Source: Limnoperna fortunei (Eukaryota > Mollusca > Bivalvia > Mytilida > Modiolidae). Taken from it: a stretch of 64,000 nucleotides of DNA. The first letter of the stretch is position 1. Each line of letters begins with the position of its first letter. Location: positions 47,631,644-47,695,643 of the forward strand of contig OX104113.1 of NCBI GenBank assembly GCA_944474755.1, in the 5' to 3' direction. Both the position numbers and the translations under genes were made by a program. Of this stretch, positions 26,901 through 41,900 are shown one piece after another. Under the pieces are notes generated by a model. The model had not been told where the DNA came from. It did not search any database and was given only the letters and a program-made list of their open reading frames with translations.

Positions 26901-29900
26901 AATATTTTATAAGTTTATCTTATTTAATTCAATTCGAAAATAGTTTTACTCGCTTTAAACATAATATGTTAAAAACTTAATTACCCTTTGGCTGAGCCCC
27001 CAACTTTTGACTGGAAAACAAAATTTGGAGGGAAGTAAAAATTTATTACTTTGTGAAAAATCCTATGAATGAGTGTGCCAAATATCTATATAATCAATTG
27101 TGTCATTATGGAAAAAATAACACTGCATGTAACTGATTAACAAAAAGAAACAATTTATAGTTTATTTAATCATTATAATTGGGATATAAATGAGCAAAGT
27201 AATTCTACAGAAAATGAATTATGTACAGACAAATCAACCCAAACAGATGACAGTGAAGTTCATGATATGGATGTAGAGGAAGAAGCAAATAGTTTTTTTG
27301 TTTCCCAAGATCCTGAAAGTGAAGAATGTCCTTATTGCTTCTGTAAACCGTGCATTACAGATGAAACAAATAGACAAATGTGGTGGAAAAATGAAATGCA
27401 ACCAAAACATTCTAGAAATCATTGTTTAAGAAAGGAAAAATATAAATACTTCTGGACAATGATGTTTCATCGTGAAGTTTGGAAGGATGATATATATTTA
27501 GCAAAGAAACAATTGGCCCTTAAAAGAGATCCAAAATACAAAAAATTTATCTGGTTTAAAAGAGACATAATGCCTCTTGTGTGTTAAAACTTGCAAGAAG
27601 TTGGCATCCAAATACTGACAGTATAGCTTACATGGGGCATTTGTGGGAATAAAATACGTTTTCTTTTAATTTGATATTTAAAAAAACGCACACACATAAT
27701 TAATGAAACTAATAATAAGTAAATAAGTGACTATAATCTGATGCGATAATTTCAAGGAAAATATTTGATTGGATAAGTGACTTATGATAAATGGATAATT
27801 AGCCATGTGAATGCCAGAGCCAGACTGGTGAGTAGATAAGTGCATGATGGCATGCTGTTTACTACTTCCGTTGTAAATATCAACAAACATTGTTGTCATG
27901 ACTATCTCCTCCGACATATGTCAATCATACAATTTGAATTTGAAAATTTCTATGCTTCAAATCTTTAAAATAATATAATTTCTTTAAAAACTATTATTTA
28001 TAAACATAATTTTGAGTACAAGCCAATTTTTTTGGTTCTAGCAACCGTGCTAAAAATTTAAGAAAACAATATCCTTGTTTTGTTATAAATTCAAAAAATA
28101 TCTCTCCCTGCCCAAAATTTGAAAACTTTCATGTTTTACAGAATTGCTTCCCTTTTATACCCTGGACCCGGTCTTTAAGTCATGTATGTATATCTAACCC
28201 TTTTAAGCCGATTTAATTTTAAACAAAATATTATTAATTATTGCAGATTTCACCTCTTTTCTAAATAACTGTTAAAAAATTTCAAATAAAGCCTTATACA
28301 CTTAAGTCTGAAAAAGTTCTAAAAATTCTGTAATTCTGCAGGTGTCGGTAAAATAGTTATGAAACATCTTATTTCAAATTTTTATAAGTTACTAAAAATT
28401 ACTGTAAATATAACTAAATAGAGAGTAAAGCATAATATAAAATTGTTGCTATTCATCATTCTGAGTATCTCCCTTTATTTACCTTAAAAACTTTTGAGAA
28501 AATAATCTGACACCCTTGCATATTAAATCAACAAAAGAACAATCGAATGGCGCAAAGTGTAACGTATAATTTAACTGGATCTTTCTTTTTATCATCTATG
28601 AGCTTCCACATACTATCGATTTGTTATGCAATATTGTAAATTGACAAATTTCTTTTCGCTATTTTACCTTCTTCACTTAAATTTTTTTTAAAATTTTACC
28701 ACGTATGGCATATTTTATACAAAAATTTTGAAAATCAGATATTAAAATAATGTCAGAATATGCCAGTTCCACACTTTTTATATCCATACGAGTCCTTTGT
28801 AAGCAAACATGTCGGATATAAAAAGTCAAATTTAAAAAATCGCCTGACTTTGTCTTGCAATTAGAAGATCATTTTAATAAATAATACTTAACGACGCATT
28901 AAATGAAGATTAAATCACTCTTTCATGTTTCAATATGTACTTTAAATAAATTAAAATGAATCGTGTTTACTTTCTGTGAGATGTGAAACCACAATAGGTG
29001 CTATTCTATGTATTAGAAACTTACCATTTCTTTCAACATAATAACTATAATGCCAAGTTTTTTACAAATGAGGAAAAAGAGAAAAATATTGAGTGTCCGA
29101 AGAAACATCACAAACAAAGCAATACTGTATAATCTTCGAATATGGGCAATCAGGTATTCCGAACCATTCCAGTGCACAATAAAACCAATACAATACAAAA
29201 TAATACACAAAATGTCCATGAAGTTCCATACATCAAACAAGTGTAAGAAAATTCTGTGTTGTGACCATCTGCATTCGTCTCCACATCGAAACTAAAAACA
29301 AAAAAAAATGTTGAGATTTATTTATTATCTATCTTTTTTATTTGATAAGCTGTGACAAACAAATTTGCAGCATTCTATCCATCTGATTCCCAAACGTGGA
29401 TGATAACAATCGTGTATGAAGTCTTTCTAAGTCTGACCTCCCATACTCTGGTGCATATAAATAGGATGCACTTTTTCTTACGAAAGTAATTGCAATTTCA
29501 TCTTCGTTTGTGACGAATCTTGCACGGTTCCAATGATCAATACGAAGAGTGGCCCAATGCAGCTCCGAGTGAACGATAAGAAAGTCTTTTGGTTTGGTTC
29601 AATTATTTTTTTAAAATTCTTTCACGAACAGTGAGAAACTTGTTTGAAGACTGCCAAGCTTCTTGCAAAAACACCGTTGTATATTTCGCAAAAAGGTTAA
29701 ATTTTCTATCTCTACCCTATTCTTCGTACTCTTCAAGTATCAGACAATTTTCACGCCTATTGGTCCATCTCGTTTCCCAACTATATTGTAACGTCTTTCC
29801 GTCATAAATATACATGTAGTTGAAATATTAAGTAACCATTAAATCAATTGTTTTAGACATATATACATATGCAATTTATTCAACTGATAAACAGACATAA

Positions 29901-32900
29901 TGACATGTTGATACTAATGAGTAGTCGAGACAATCTATTTTTCCAATTTTAACAGTAAACAAGCATCCCGCAGACATCACGGAGTAGATGATTTTCCTAG
30001 TTAGTACAAAAATGTATTTGCTTACCATACTCAATAATTCTTCCACAAAATCTCCTACCATTAAGACGAATACGATAACTTCCAACTCTGACACTGTACC
30101 AACGTTGAGGTCGGTACATAAGAAAATACTAAACATAATCAGAGAAGCCAGAAATATGACCTAAAATAAAAATTAGGAAACATTAAAGTAGGTTACACAT
30201 TTTATTTAATCAGGTTGGATCATTGCATGTATTATAGTATTATCAGTTTTATTAACGGATTGGTGTAAATGTTCAAATAATTCAGCTAGATCTAGGGAGA
30301 ATTACCTAGGCACTATACTACTGATTAGAGTTCATGATCAACTAATGCATTCATCCTGATTCCTATGATCAAATTATGAAAGTTTAATTCTAAGAAATTG
30401 TCATGTATGCAATTAGATAGAACGAATAATCGTACCCTCGATTTTTTTTGGCGAGGGTACGAATTTAGTCCCATTACTCGTTATCTAGCAGAGCGGGAGT
30501 GAATCACTACCGGCACTTTTATGTCCAAAAGAAGTTGCATATACAATCAGACGTGGTCGATCTTTATATCTTTCGACAGTGTCACCATTTTTTTTGTCGG
30601 TTTCGTGTTTTAAAATCAATCATTATTGATACGTGATGATAGTTATTGCCGTTTTTAATAACCCGCTGTGCGTTGTGTATTAATTGACATTCGTGTCTCT
30701 TTTTGATTACGTTTACTACATGTAAAACATTGAGAAACCCGTTGCAAATTAGCATGTTTATAATCAAATTACGTCACATTATTCATATACGGAATAATGA
30801 TCAACACAGCATTTTCCACGTGCATCTTCAAAGACAAAAAAGGAAATTTCTTCAATAAAGATCGTTTCCCGTTAGTTTCGCAATGTCTTAAGCTTTAATA
30901 ACGTAAAGAAGATGAATATTATGTTTGAATTTTGTATAAATAGACCGAAATTAGCATTTTTTATTTGCTTCATTACGAGCAATAGGACTGAATTCTGCCG
31001 TTAATCCGACGAATCATAAAACTAACTTCGGATTATAACGGCAGTAAAATTCGGCCTAGCAATTAGAATAATGCAACTCTACTTAGATTTTTACAAGCAT
31101 TAAATAGTACAGCTGTTTACCTTAAAAAAACTGAATAAAGCCATGTTTGAAGTCCTATTAGAACAAAAAGGGGATTTTTTTGCAGGGTGATGCTATACTT
31201 CAATCGTGCAAAGTCAAAATCCACCAGTCCTTGTAGTTTAAAGAGGAGAATTGTTAAAATTTCAACTAATCAGAAACAAGATTTTCCTAAGGCGGCTATG
31301 CTTTTTTACTGATAATTCATTTTGCTCAATTTCCACCAACCAGAAACAATGATTAGTCATAGTCTACTATCATATAATATGACATTTTTTAAAGGACATC
31401 ATTTGTACCAGGATACAACGTTAACACATCAGAATTTGTGAATTTCAGATATTCAGAGGCAAGAATGAGTTATTGCGTCATGTTTTAAGCCAAAACAAAT
31501 TAAATGTTTGTAGAGGACGTTAAAAAATAATCCCCGCAAAGTATATATTCAAAATGGCCGAGCCATTTGAGGGTAGTAAATAAAATATAACATTATATGG
31601 AAGACTAACGAAAAGTAAGGATATTTTTTCACGCTAATTTACAGGCAGGGAGGCAAAAAGGAAATAGAGCAGATGTCATTGTTTGTACGCGATTATATTT
31701 TTAGTACATTGGAAACAAACCTTATATGTTTTAGCAGTATCATAAACGTGCATCCTTCATTTGTATTGTTAAGTTATTCCGACAAGTCATGTTCTAATCT
31801 AAGATTTACTTTCTTTTTTATACATGAGTTTGCTAATTATTATGTGTTTTAATCTAGGTTATGTTAATTGTGAGTTCTGTTTAGAAAAAAGTACTAAACC
31901 TTACTACATCCAAAAACGCAATGACATTACTTACAAACTGAATATTTATTCTGGTAATTGGTGCAGTAAGACATTTCCAAGGTCTCTTATTTTCCCAATG
32001 GTGCTTGAAACATAATGCATGGAAGTTAAAAGCATGCTTAATCAATCAAATTCATGAATCACAATATTTCCCTTTAACTTGTTTCGAATTGACCACAATC
32101 TTAAGTTTGTAAGTTTTATCTTGATACATTGAGTATATTTAAAATATGTGATTTTAAAATTAATTTAATTAATAAGAACATGTGATGGTCATAACACTGC
32201 ATTGAGAATTGAATTTGTAAAGATTCTTACTCTAATAAAGGGCATTGAGCATATTAAAAATGTGTGATTTAATTCCTTTAATTAATAAGAACATGTTATG
32301 GCCATTACATTGCATTGAGAACTGGATGTGTAAAGATTCTTACTCTAATAAACGATACATAATCAGGGTCGTGTTTGACACGCAATTTTGTCGTAGTTTC
32401 GTTATATTCTGGCGGATCGTCGCTTTCTTCCTTGGCACTTTTATAAGCATAAAGCCTTTTGTTTACTTCCTTTTGTGTCGTTGAATGGGCAATAAATTCT
32501 TCTAAATTAAATTGTCGAGCAAAATGTAAAGCAGATTCAGCATGTCCCCAGACCTCTGTTACATGCTCAAGTGCATCAGTTGCCATGTCTTCTTCGTGCT
32601 CAAATAGCATATCTAGAAGATATTCGGCTCGTTTTGCGAAAACCCTAAAACAATTAAAATGTTTCTGTAGATAATGTGTAGATTTTTACGTATTTATTTA
32701 ATAACATAAATGTACAGTTTCATTTTCGCTGAAACAAGAATGTTTGAAATTACATTTCTGCGGTTCTCACTATTTAAACGATCCTTAATCTGAGGTAAAT
32801 TTGATAAATTTCTCCAATCTGATAAAAAACGTAAAAAGAATCTCCTTCTTTGTCATTGTGTGTCGATACTCGAGAACTCCACAGCTCTTTAAAAGTATTG

Positions 32901-35900
32901 TTTTCGACTTAATCTGTTTTTACTTGCAACGGTATATAATCAGCACAACGCCATGTAATGAATTTTGTTTACCTAGAGTGTTTAAACCAAGGCTGGGGAT
33001 CATTTAATCGTTCATCTTCTTTTTCAGCCGCGGAACAAAGAAAACAACTTGACATCAAGGCTGTCACTGCAAAAATATTATTTTACTATTACTCCAATGT
33101 TAAGTCACGAATTTACGAATATACCGGGCTTCTCCGAACTGGATATTTGAAAATGCCGGCAGTGTAACTGTCATTATTATCCAATGTACGATATATGAGT
33201 TAAAGGTAGGCCTTTAACTGCATGTTGACACATTAAATGAGGTGTGGCGCTTACGTTGCACTAAAAATGTCCTAGAATGGGTGTGGACGGAATTCTTTAT
33301 TTTAATATATAAGAATTCATCGTACTATACTGAGTTTCAAATAAATTACCTAATTGCTGAAACAATTATCCGACTTACGCATTGGATTTTTGGATTTTAC
33401 CCAAAGTTCTCTTGCAACTTTAATATCATTAGAATGTAAATATCTCAGAAGAAGATCATCAATATCAGCAGAGGCCAAGTCTTTGTTTCTTTTCCGCAGA
33501 GAATTACAGCAAGTTAGCAGCCCTACTTTAGAAAAGCACAACCCTAGAAATAGGAATAAAAACATAACTGAATCGTTGCTTAACGTACAGCGAGTAATAT
33601 GTTAGATACATTCAGGAAGAGGACAAGTTCAATAAAAAAAACCAACACAAACATAGGATAGACCAATTAGCAGAGATTGTGACTACCTCTAGGAAAGTAG
33701 AATTTAACTTCTTGTAGCAGCTTCAACGAGTCTACTTTATTAAAATCTACAAGATAGGTCATAGACATGGTAAGAGCGATGTACTCTTCAAACACAACGA
33801 TTATCCTCAACCAGAGGGCACTGAATATTTGCCACTTTATAACGCGTTTGGCAAACTTCAATAAGCAAAAGATTATATAAAGATATAACCAACGACAAAA
33901 TAAGTCTTTTGCTGTGTTCAATAGGCTGAATTCTCCGAGCACATCGATTACTACTGGCTTCTTAAATGTTAAAATTTTCTTCACGGTGATCTATTTCGTT
34001 TACACATAAATTGATTGTTAGTTACCTTTTGTTTATGATGTATCACTACGAATAGACTCGTCCTCAGATAGTAGGTGAATGCTCTCTTATTGGAAAGAAG
34101 GGTATGATATATAGCATTTATAGTAATAAAGATCTACCGTAAAATATTGAGAAGGTTGTTTCTAGATTCCAATGCTACATGCATTTTAGAAAATCTTTGG
34201 TAGATATTGAAAAAACGTAGAATTTTTATAGTCGCGTGCAAAATGCTAAATTCTTCATTCTCACTACTTTTCCAGTGGCAGTCAAAACCGTATTAAAGTT
34301 TTTGAATAACATTTCTTTTTTTTGTTTTGTTGTTAAGTTTTTCCAAAATATAGCTTAAATATTATTCGCTCTGAATTCAAAGCAAACATTCAATAGATCA
34401 CAATGGTTCGCGGCCCGGCTTCTATCGTATTTTTTACAAGTCCTATTAAGAGAAAATCCCTTTCAGCAACTTGCAAATGTGATGGACATCAAAGGTCCCA
34501 TAAACAAGGTAAAAATATAAGAATAAGACAGGCAAACATACGAAATATACGATATTATTTACAAGGAAACAAACAAATCTTGCTACTGTTCTATTTCGTA
34601 TGCTGGCGACATACATAGTTTATCTTAAAAAATCATAATTAAATGACATGACATACATAGTTTATCTTAAAAAATCATAATTAAATGACATGACATACAT
34701 AGTTTATCTTAAAAAATCATAATTAAATGCAGAAAAAAATTATTAATTTGTAAAAATAAAAACAAATATTTGTTCATTTTTTAAGCGAGGGAAGGTGTAT
34801 CTTTCGCAAAAAACATGCTGTGTATTGATGTTATGGTTGAGACAATGACTTAAAAATGCAAAGTAAAAGTACCCATATCATACACCTTTATGATTTTCAG
34901 TATTTGCCCAGTACAAGCCTTCTTTTAAAAATCAAGTTAATTAAAATCGAGGTCTTTCTAATATGACGTCCTTCAATAGCTTTGGAGACAAACCTCTATT
35001 TCAATATTCAATAAAATATGGATTTCAAAAAGCACACCTAATGTGTGCTCATTCAGTTTTTTGCTTGCATTTTTGTTATTCCATATTGCATTTGTATTAC
35101 GGAAATTCAATTGCAAAATAATGTTTTCACGATAACACGTGCATATTTTTTACGATTCCTTAATTGGTTACATGTCTCAAATAGTCCTTGACCTTTGCTA
35201 CTTTGTAATTTCAATTGACCTTGGGTTGTTTACAACAGTGCGTCTGCTTTTGTGACGTTCAATGGTATTTGTTTAAACTGCGAAACTTTTCCCACCTCAA
35301 CCGCAAACGACGTGTCCCGAAAAGTTTGAACAGACGACCTTTCAACTGCTACTAGCGTAACATCGTTCTAACACTGTATCAAAATGAAAACAAAACCAAA
35401 TTTCAAACTGCTGATTAACTGTGAAAAATAATTGTTTATTAAATTTCCACCATTTTTGATCTACAACAGGAGCATCTGCTCGATCACATGCTCGATCACA
35501 TGCATTAAGCATTTTTTATTTGTCACACAAATACAGCAGCAGTCAAAGACACGGTGATTGATGTAACGAAACATTCAATTTCGTCGTTATTTGTTCTTAT
35601 TGTTAAATTATATTGTTAATGTTAATAAATATAAAACTTTGTTTTTAAAAATTATTTCTTTTTTTATCTGCCAAATATAACACGATAAAAAGTGTAATAA
35701 GAGATCTCGGAAGTTGGAAAAGCCAAAATAAACATTTATCTATTTACCTAGCATTTACCTATCAGAATCGATAAAATTTATGGCTGTCACAATTTTATAG
35801 ATAAAATATAAGTCGCATTATATTCACCGTATTTTACCACCTGTTAGCTCTCGTGGCAAAATATTTATTTATATACTGCCTACCTATAGTTATAAAAATG

Positions 35901-38900
35901 GGACAGCTATGAATAATTTCTTAACTGAGTGTGTATTTTATATTTAAGTACGGGGTCTCGGTGGCCAAGGGGTTAAGATAGTTCGTCTACTATTGATCAG
36001 GTGGTCTGTCAACACTGAAGTTGTGGGTTCAAGTCTCACTGCGGGCAGGGTGTACTCTACTCCAATCGTTATTGACAAGGATTACCACTTTTCCTAGTGT
36101 CGGGGTTTTCTCCCGGTACTCCGGCTTTCTCCCCAATAAAAACTAGGCGACATGATATTGCTGAAGAATTGCTGAAATATTATTCAAACAAACAAACAAA
36201 CAAATAAACTTAATTGAAATCGGCAGACCAAAAGGCTAAACGATACCGTCTCTCTTCAACAGCCGTACATCGTACCTTTTAGCAATTTGTTTGAAATACT
36301 TTGCACAGCTTCTTGAGCATTATGGAAACCTGTGTTACTTGTGGCCTCTGCTGAACTCAAAAAATGACAGGCATCGGGACACAAATACTGAAATAAACGT
36401 TTCTAATAACTCCGAAGGTAAGATTATGCAAAATTTTTCTTGAAATAAAATATATATTTTTACCTAAATGCTAATTGTAACAGTTATTAAATTAGTATTG
36501 GTACATGAAAGTTGGTGGCTGTCAGAATAATCAACACAACTGGACAGTGACAGACTCGTAGTGATATAAACACACGGAACAATAAAACAACTAAAACTAA
36601 ATATGTCTACTCGAACAAATATTTTGATAAAATATATTTTAATTTAAATAAAAAAGTATATTTTGACTCTATATATAAATAGAAAATTGAGGTATATAAA
36701 TTAAACAAGCTTTACCTGCCAAATGTTGAGTTTAGTATTCTTCTTGCTCTTTTTTGATTCAAATAGCTGAAATGATAATATACCGTGGAGCATTACACAG
36801 TTTGACAGTAACGAATCTCATTACAACACTGTTCGTTTTCGTTGGTGTATATATATTTCACAAATGTAGACAGAAAAAGCAAATCCAACATGAATAAATA
36901 CATATAGTATAGTTACAAAAAATCTTGAAAAACGTTTGATTGACTAAAAAGCCGTACACATAGGATTTTATTAAATAACAAGGATTTAGCTTTTTCCTGC
37001 TTGGTCTAGATTGGTATCGATCGTACCTCATAGTGCGTACCCTTGTCGAAAGTTCTTTTTATTATTCCGTGTATAGGAAGAGTCAATAATCGTATAATGT
37101 TTAACAGCCACAGCCGTATACATAAGGCACATTTTAACACCTTATAGGGCCCCTGAGTAAATGATTGCTTGCTTGCTTGATTAATATTTGCTTTACCTCC
37201 AGCGAGCAATATGCAGTTCGAGAACAAGTTAACAAACAAAATTTCAACGGAAAACGGGTGGGATGGGAAAAAGGGAAGACAATTTTACACTGAAAACTAT
37301 GTAGTATTGGGTAAGGGCGGAGAATTGAGCCCTGTGTATCATAGCAAACATAAACTTATAGGAATAGGAATATGGCAGAAATTTGACCGTATTTGTTACA
37401 TCAAAAACAGTCAAAGGTATATGCAAAATTTACATATTTGCCCAGCGGATTATTGAAGCCGCTTTAATACAGAACTAATACAATATATTATACTTTAAAA
37501 ATTACAACAGCTCTAATAATTAGTACCTACAGCTCTTTACAATATTACAATATATATGAACTCGAAAAAGAATAAATAATTATTTTAGATTGCATGAGTA
37601 ATGATTTTGAGATATACGGGCAAAAATGATTGACGTTATAAATTAAATCCTTCACAGCGTGAATATTACAAATAATGCATTAAGAGTGTTACGTGAAATA
37701 TAAGCTTGATGTTTACCTGCTGATATAATCCTTTTAGTTGAACCATAGTCAAACTCAAGTCACCGTATTTGTTGAGCAATAAACGCAGAGCATATGTATC
37801 GTTTCGTAAGAGGCAATTATATAATGCGGCCTGCAAAAAAAGAATATGGATGGACAGCACGCATAGTCAGATCAAACTTTCTATGTAATGCTATTTGCAT
37901 TGAACAGTTGTTACTCACCCGAGGTTCTATTGATGGTACTGTATCTAAAAATGTAATCATGTTTTTTCCCTATTATAGTAGGATTACACAATGCATGCAC
38001 GTGTATATAGCCTTATTAATTACCCCTATTACAAGATTTTATCCTAGTAACAGATTTTCAACTTAAACAACAGAGTAACAAACAAAAACATTAATATAAG
38101 AATAGAAACTATTATAGAATGCTTTTATTTAATTTTATTTTCATGTGCCCTTATCGATGCAAATTATCTTTTTTTTAATAGAGAGCAAACAGTAACTTTA
38201 GTTCTTACTCTGTGAATCCCGACCTTCTTGACTTCAATTGCAAAATCGAATTAAAATAAAGAAAGTTCACTGTATTGATCTTTTTGACAATTTATAATCA
38301 TGTAATACAGCTGAAATTGTATTTGCTGGAAATAAAGCATCAACAACTAAAAAGGTAAAAATGATAAGAAGTCGATGTCACGTTATTTTCTGTCATAAAG
38401 GTGTCAATATTGGAGATTATACTTTTAATACAAATCAGCATAATGTCACACATAACAAATATAACATGTTGAGGACAAAGAAAAATAGACACATATTTAA
38501 TAAAAAGAAGTCGGGTTGTGCCGCCGTTATATGTGCTAATTCTGCTTTTTCAAGCAAAGACAAAGTGCCGTGTTTGTGAAGATTCACGTTAGGTCAAGGG
38601 TATATAGTGATCAAGTTTGAAAAAAAACTGCTAAAAATTTGTGTTAGATATAGCTGGAAAAAATTCAAACAGTCAGTTCAAACAGAACGAAAACATATTT
38701 GTGTGTATACTTGAAGTTCATTTCCTTGTAGTTGTTGAACATTATATCCACCAAATAACTCTGGTTTTGAAAGCCATGGAATGTCAACAACATATTCTGA
38801 TATGGAGGAATCATCCCCTTTGAATATAGGCTCTTCGTTAGAAATTCCGTTATCTTCTAAATCTACAAGACACAAACAATACAACTTAAACTAACTACTA

Positions 38901-41900
38901 ATTTGAGATTGTAGTTTTAATATTTTCATAACTTAGACACTCTCGGTAACCATCGTTTTCCTTAATAAATGATGGTTAAGTAAGTAATATTGGATAGATG
39001 CACTTATTCTCATTTTTTCAAAACAACAAAATGTCTTTATCATGCAAAGAGACATCCCGTATCCGCCACCGCGGTACGTGCTATGCAGCTTTGTGTGTCG
39101 GAAACATTTACCAGTACTGAATAAACGACAATTAATAGCTTTATACCCACCTTTATTTTGTTCAAATGACCAAGCTCTCATGATTCCATCTGTAATTTTA
39201 TCCCAAAGTGTGTCGTCCGAATCTACGTTCAAATCAAAAATGGTAACCTATAAAAGATTTTACTCTCATATGTCACCACTATATGCCTATAATAAACATC
39301 TGTACAAAAAATCACAATTTATGAATTGAATATATTGATAAATTCAAAACATAATAACACATGTACTGAGCAATATTAAAGCTAACTAAACTAATTTGTC
39401 TTTTAATCAATAATTAAAAAGTTTTTACAATGAAGATTTACAACTAATATTACCAGCCAGTCCTTTTCTAAGATTGCTGTTAGAACCTCTTCAAGGTTAG
39501 AATATAATTTGTCCTCGAATCTGGTGGCTAATGTCAAAGGGGCACATTTTCTTATATTTTGTATGCTGTAATAAAATTATTTATTGATTTTTATAACGAA
39601 AACAAATCAGTATTGTTTTTTCGTCTTCCAAAGAAAACAATTGAAATAAAGTTTTTTCGTAGTCATTTTTCAGTGAAACACTCACAATAATATGTGATAT
39701 CTGTAAACGTTTGACATCTTGGTATCAAAGGTGATACAACTTATTGAGGAAACGAGAGTGATATTACTCTAGAAATACTTCAAATTTTAAGTAGCAGGTG
39801 CATTTAAAGCTGTTAAACGTCCGGCAACAGTATTTCAGTTATATACAAGTCATTTAACAGAATGAAATACTATTTTACTACTAGCACTAAGCGTTAAACA
39901 TTAACTAGTCATTCCATTGACTTTGCAGCATGTAATTTGATCTTTGAATGTAAACATCATTTATCCTGTGGCAATGCAATTTTCCTGTTCATTAGCCTGA
40001 ATGTAGCAGAAATATTGCTTGCTAGACGTTAACAACATTAAAAAAATTTGCTTGAGTGTGTTGCATTGTTCTCGTCTCGTCTTGATTCGAGATTTAATAA
40101 ATAAAATTAAAAAAATGTATGGTGTGCGATATAAAAATTAAATACTCCTCAATAGACAATGCTATCAAATCAGCTGCTCCACCACTGCCCTTTAACACAA
40201 CCACAGATATGTCATCTTTAATAGCTCTGGAAACATGTTCTAGCGCCGCGAGATCACCATTAACTAGCAACAGCACAACTGGTACTCTCACTGTTAATAA
40301 AAATAGATGCAATCTATCACATATGTGGACAGTTTGATTTGAATAAAGTAAATTATGCAATCTCAAATATATAATTCAGAAGCTAGCTTAATTTCCCACT
40401 TCTTCTTGCATTGCAAACTGAAAGTTATCATAATGTTGAAAAATTGCTGATACTGGCGGAATAACAATAAATTAAACAGAGAACAGCCTTTTTAAAATAC
40501 TGCAAATTATATATATAATATTGAAAAAAATGTCATCTATGAAATAGAAGAATACCAGAAGTATTAGGGTAACTGCATAATGCCTTACTCAGCACTTCTG
40601 TTTGTTGAACAGGATAATTGTTTTATAGCCTGTTTTATAGTTATTTCTTTACTTTGTTAAGTGTTGTATTTTTGTTTTATTGTCATAATTGAAAAGTATG
40701 TGTTGTTTCTGTTGGTTATATATTGTACAGGGTTCTTTTGTGTAATGCTGTAAAACGATTCTGTAATCTGTAATCTTAGGTCATTATAACAAAAACGAGG
40801 AAGGTTTGACATCCTGTTAACCCCGTCACATTTAGCATGCATATTCCGATCGAGGATATTTTGCCAGATACATAATTTTTATGTACTCGTTAAATTTCAT
40901 CCGTTTTATGTTCTTATTTTTCGTTAATTAAGTGCGATTTGTTGTCCTGCCTAAACAATTAATTCACACAACCTACTGGATACTTTGTCTTGGCACAATT
41001 CTTCGAAGTCAAATTTGATACAGCTTGGGTACAAAAAGTTATAAGGGATGAATTTGTACATGCTGATAGCGTCTGTATATAACAGAATGTTATTTGACAC
41101 CAAATATACGAACAATTAATTGATTTAACTCGAGGAATAGAGCAACGGGTAGGAAACAAAATATAGCGGTAATTTTGGTATAAAAGGTGGGCGTTGCTTT
41201 CAGATCTATAAAAAGATCTTTTTAGAGGCTTTTTCAAATGTGGCAACCTCTATGTTCCGCGTGGCCAGCTGTTTCCGAAACATAATATTCTATCCTGTAT
41301 TGATGTATTTTTGAAAGTTTTCTTAACATCCGTTTTCAAATTGTGTATGTGTCCTGGTGAACACATGATGTATTTTATTTAAAAGTTTTTTTCTTAACAT
41401 CCCTTTTTAAAATTGTGTATGTGGATAAAAATACCATATCACGTTTCAGCACAAACGTAGCTGAGTTACATTAACAGATTTTTTAAAATAATATATTCTT
41501 ATTGTAATTTCTTGAAAAGTGTCGCTTGCGACAAATTCTACATTTCGTAAATGAAATAAATTGTAACATAAAATATAAATCTAATTATTTGTTGTAATGC
41601 GTAAACTACCTTCTGTTTTACTATTCAGTGTATTTGTATGCTTATACTAGTTACTTTACTATGGTAATAAAAATGTATATATATAGCAATTACGTAACTA
41701 TTAAGTTATTTCATTTTTTATCTCTTTAATCCTTTTATACGTTTGATGTGTATATATCCTCATACTATTATGTAAGATAACAGTTTTACTATATTTCAAC
41801 GAGGCTGTTTGATTTTTTTTAAGGATTACAATTTATAAATTTATTCACGTGCTGAAGATATCTAAAGCATCAATCAATCATAATATCATAATAAACTGGC

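Larger units (their letters stand above)
25820..28179. mobile_element. TIR-bounded DNA-transposon-like element in a channel intron
   Basis: The ends are perfect 15-bp inverted repeats: cttaaagaccgggtc at 25820-25834 and gacccggtctttaag at 28165-28179. Both ends carry TTAA (25821-25824 and 28175-28178), compatible with a TTAA target duplication as made by piggyBac-type transposases. However, the termini do not start with the usual CCC/CCT. Inside are two divergent coding remnants (26049-26489 minus, ~27139-27655 plus). No transposase catalytic domain was recognised. It sits between the S3-S4 and S5-pore exons, opposed to no splice site. Confidence 0.7.

Noticed and set aside
31121..31192. Single 72-nt exon before S1
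   Set aside because: It is open and in phase, but its peptide does not resemble TRPM and its acceptor is weaker. It remains the main alternative to exons 21-23.
33667..33984. 105-codon hydrophobic minus-strand ORF tested as a transmembrane exon of the channel
   Set aside because: It overlaps the dispersed repeat, and its frame cannot be joined to exons 17 and 18, which already join each other.
34611..34728. Possible CRISPR-like array
   Set aside because: It is a head-to-tail 42-bp tandem repeat without spacers, in a eukaryotic intron.
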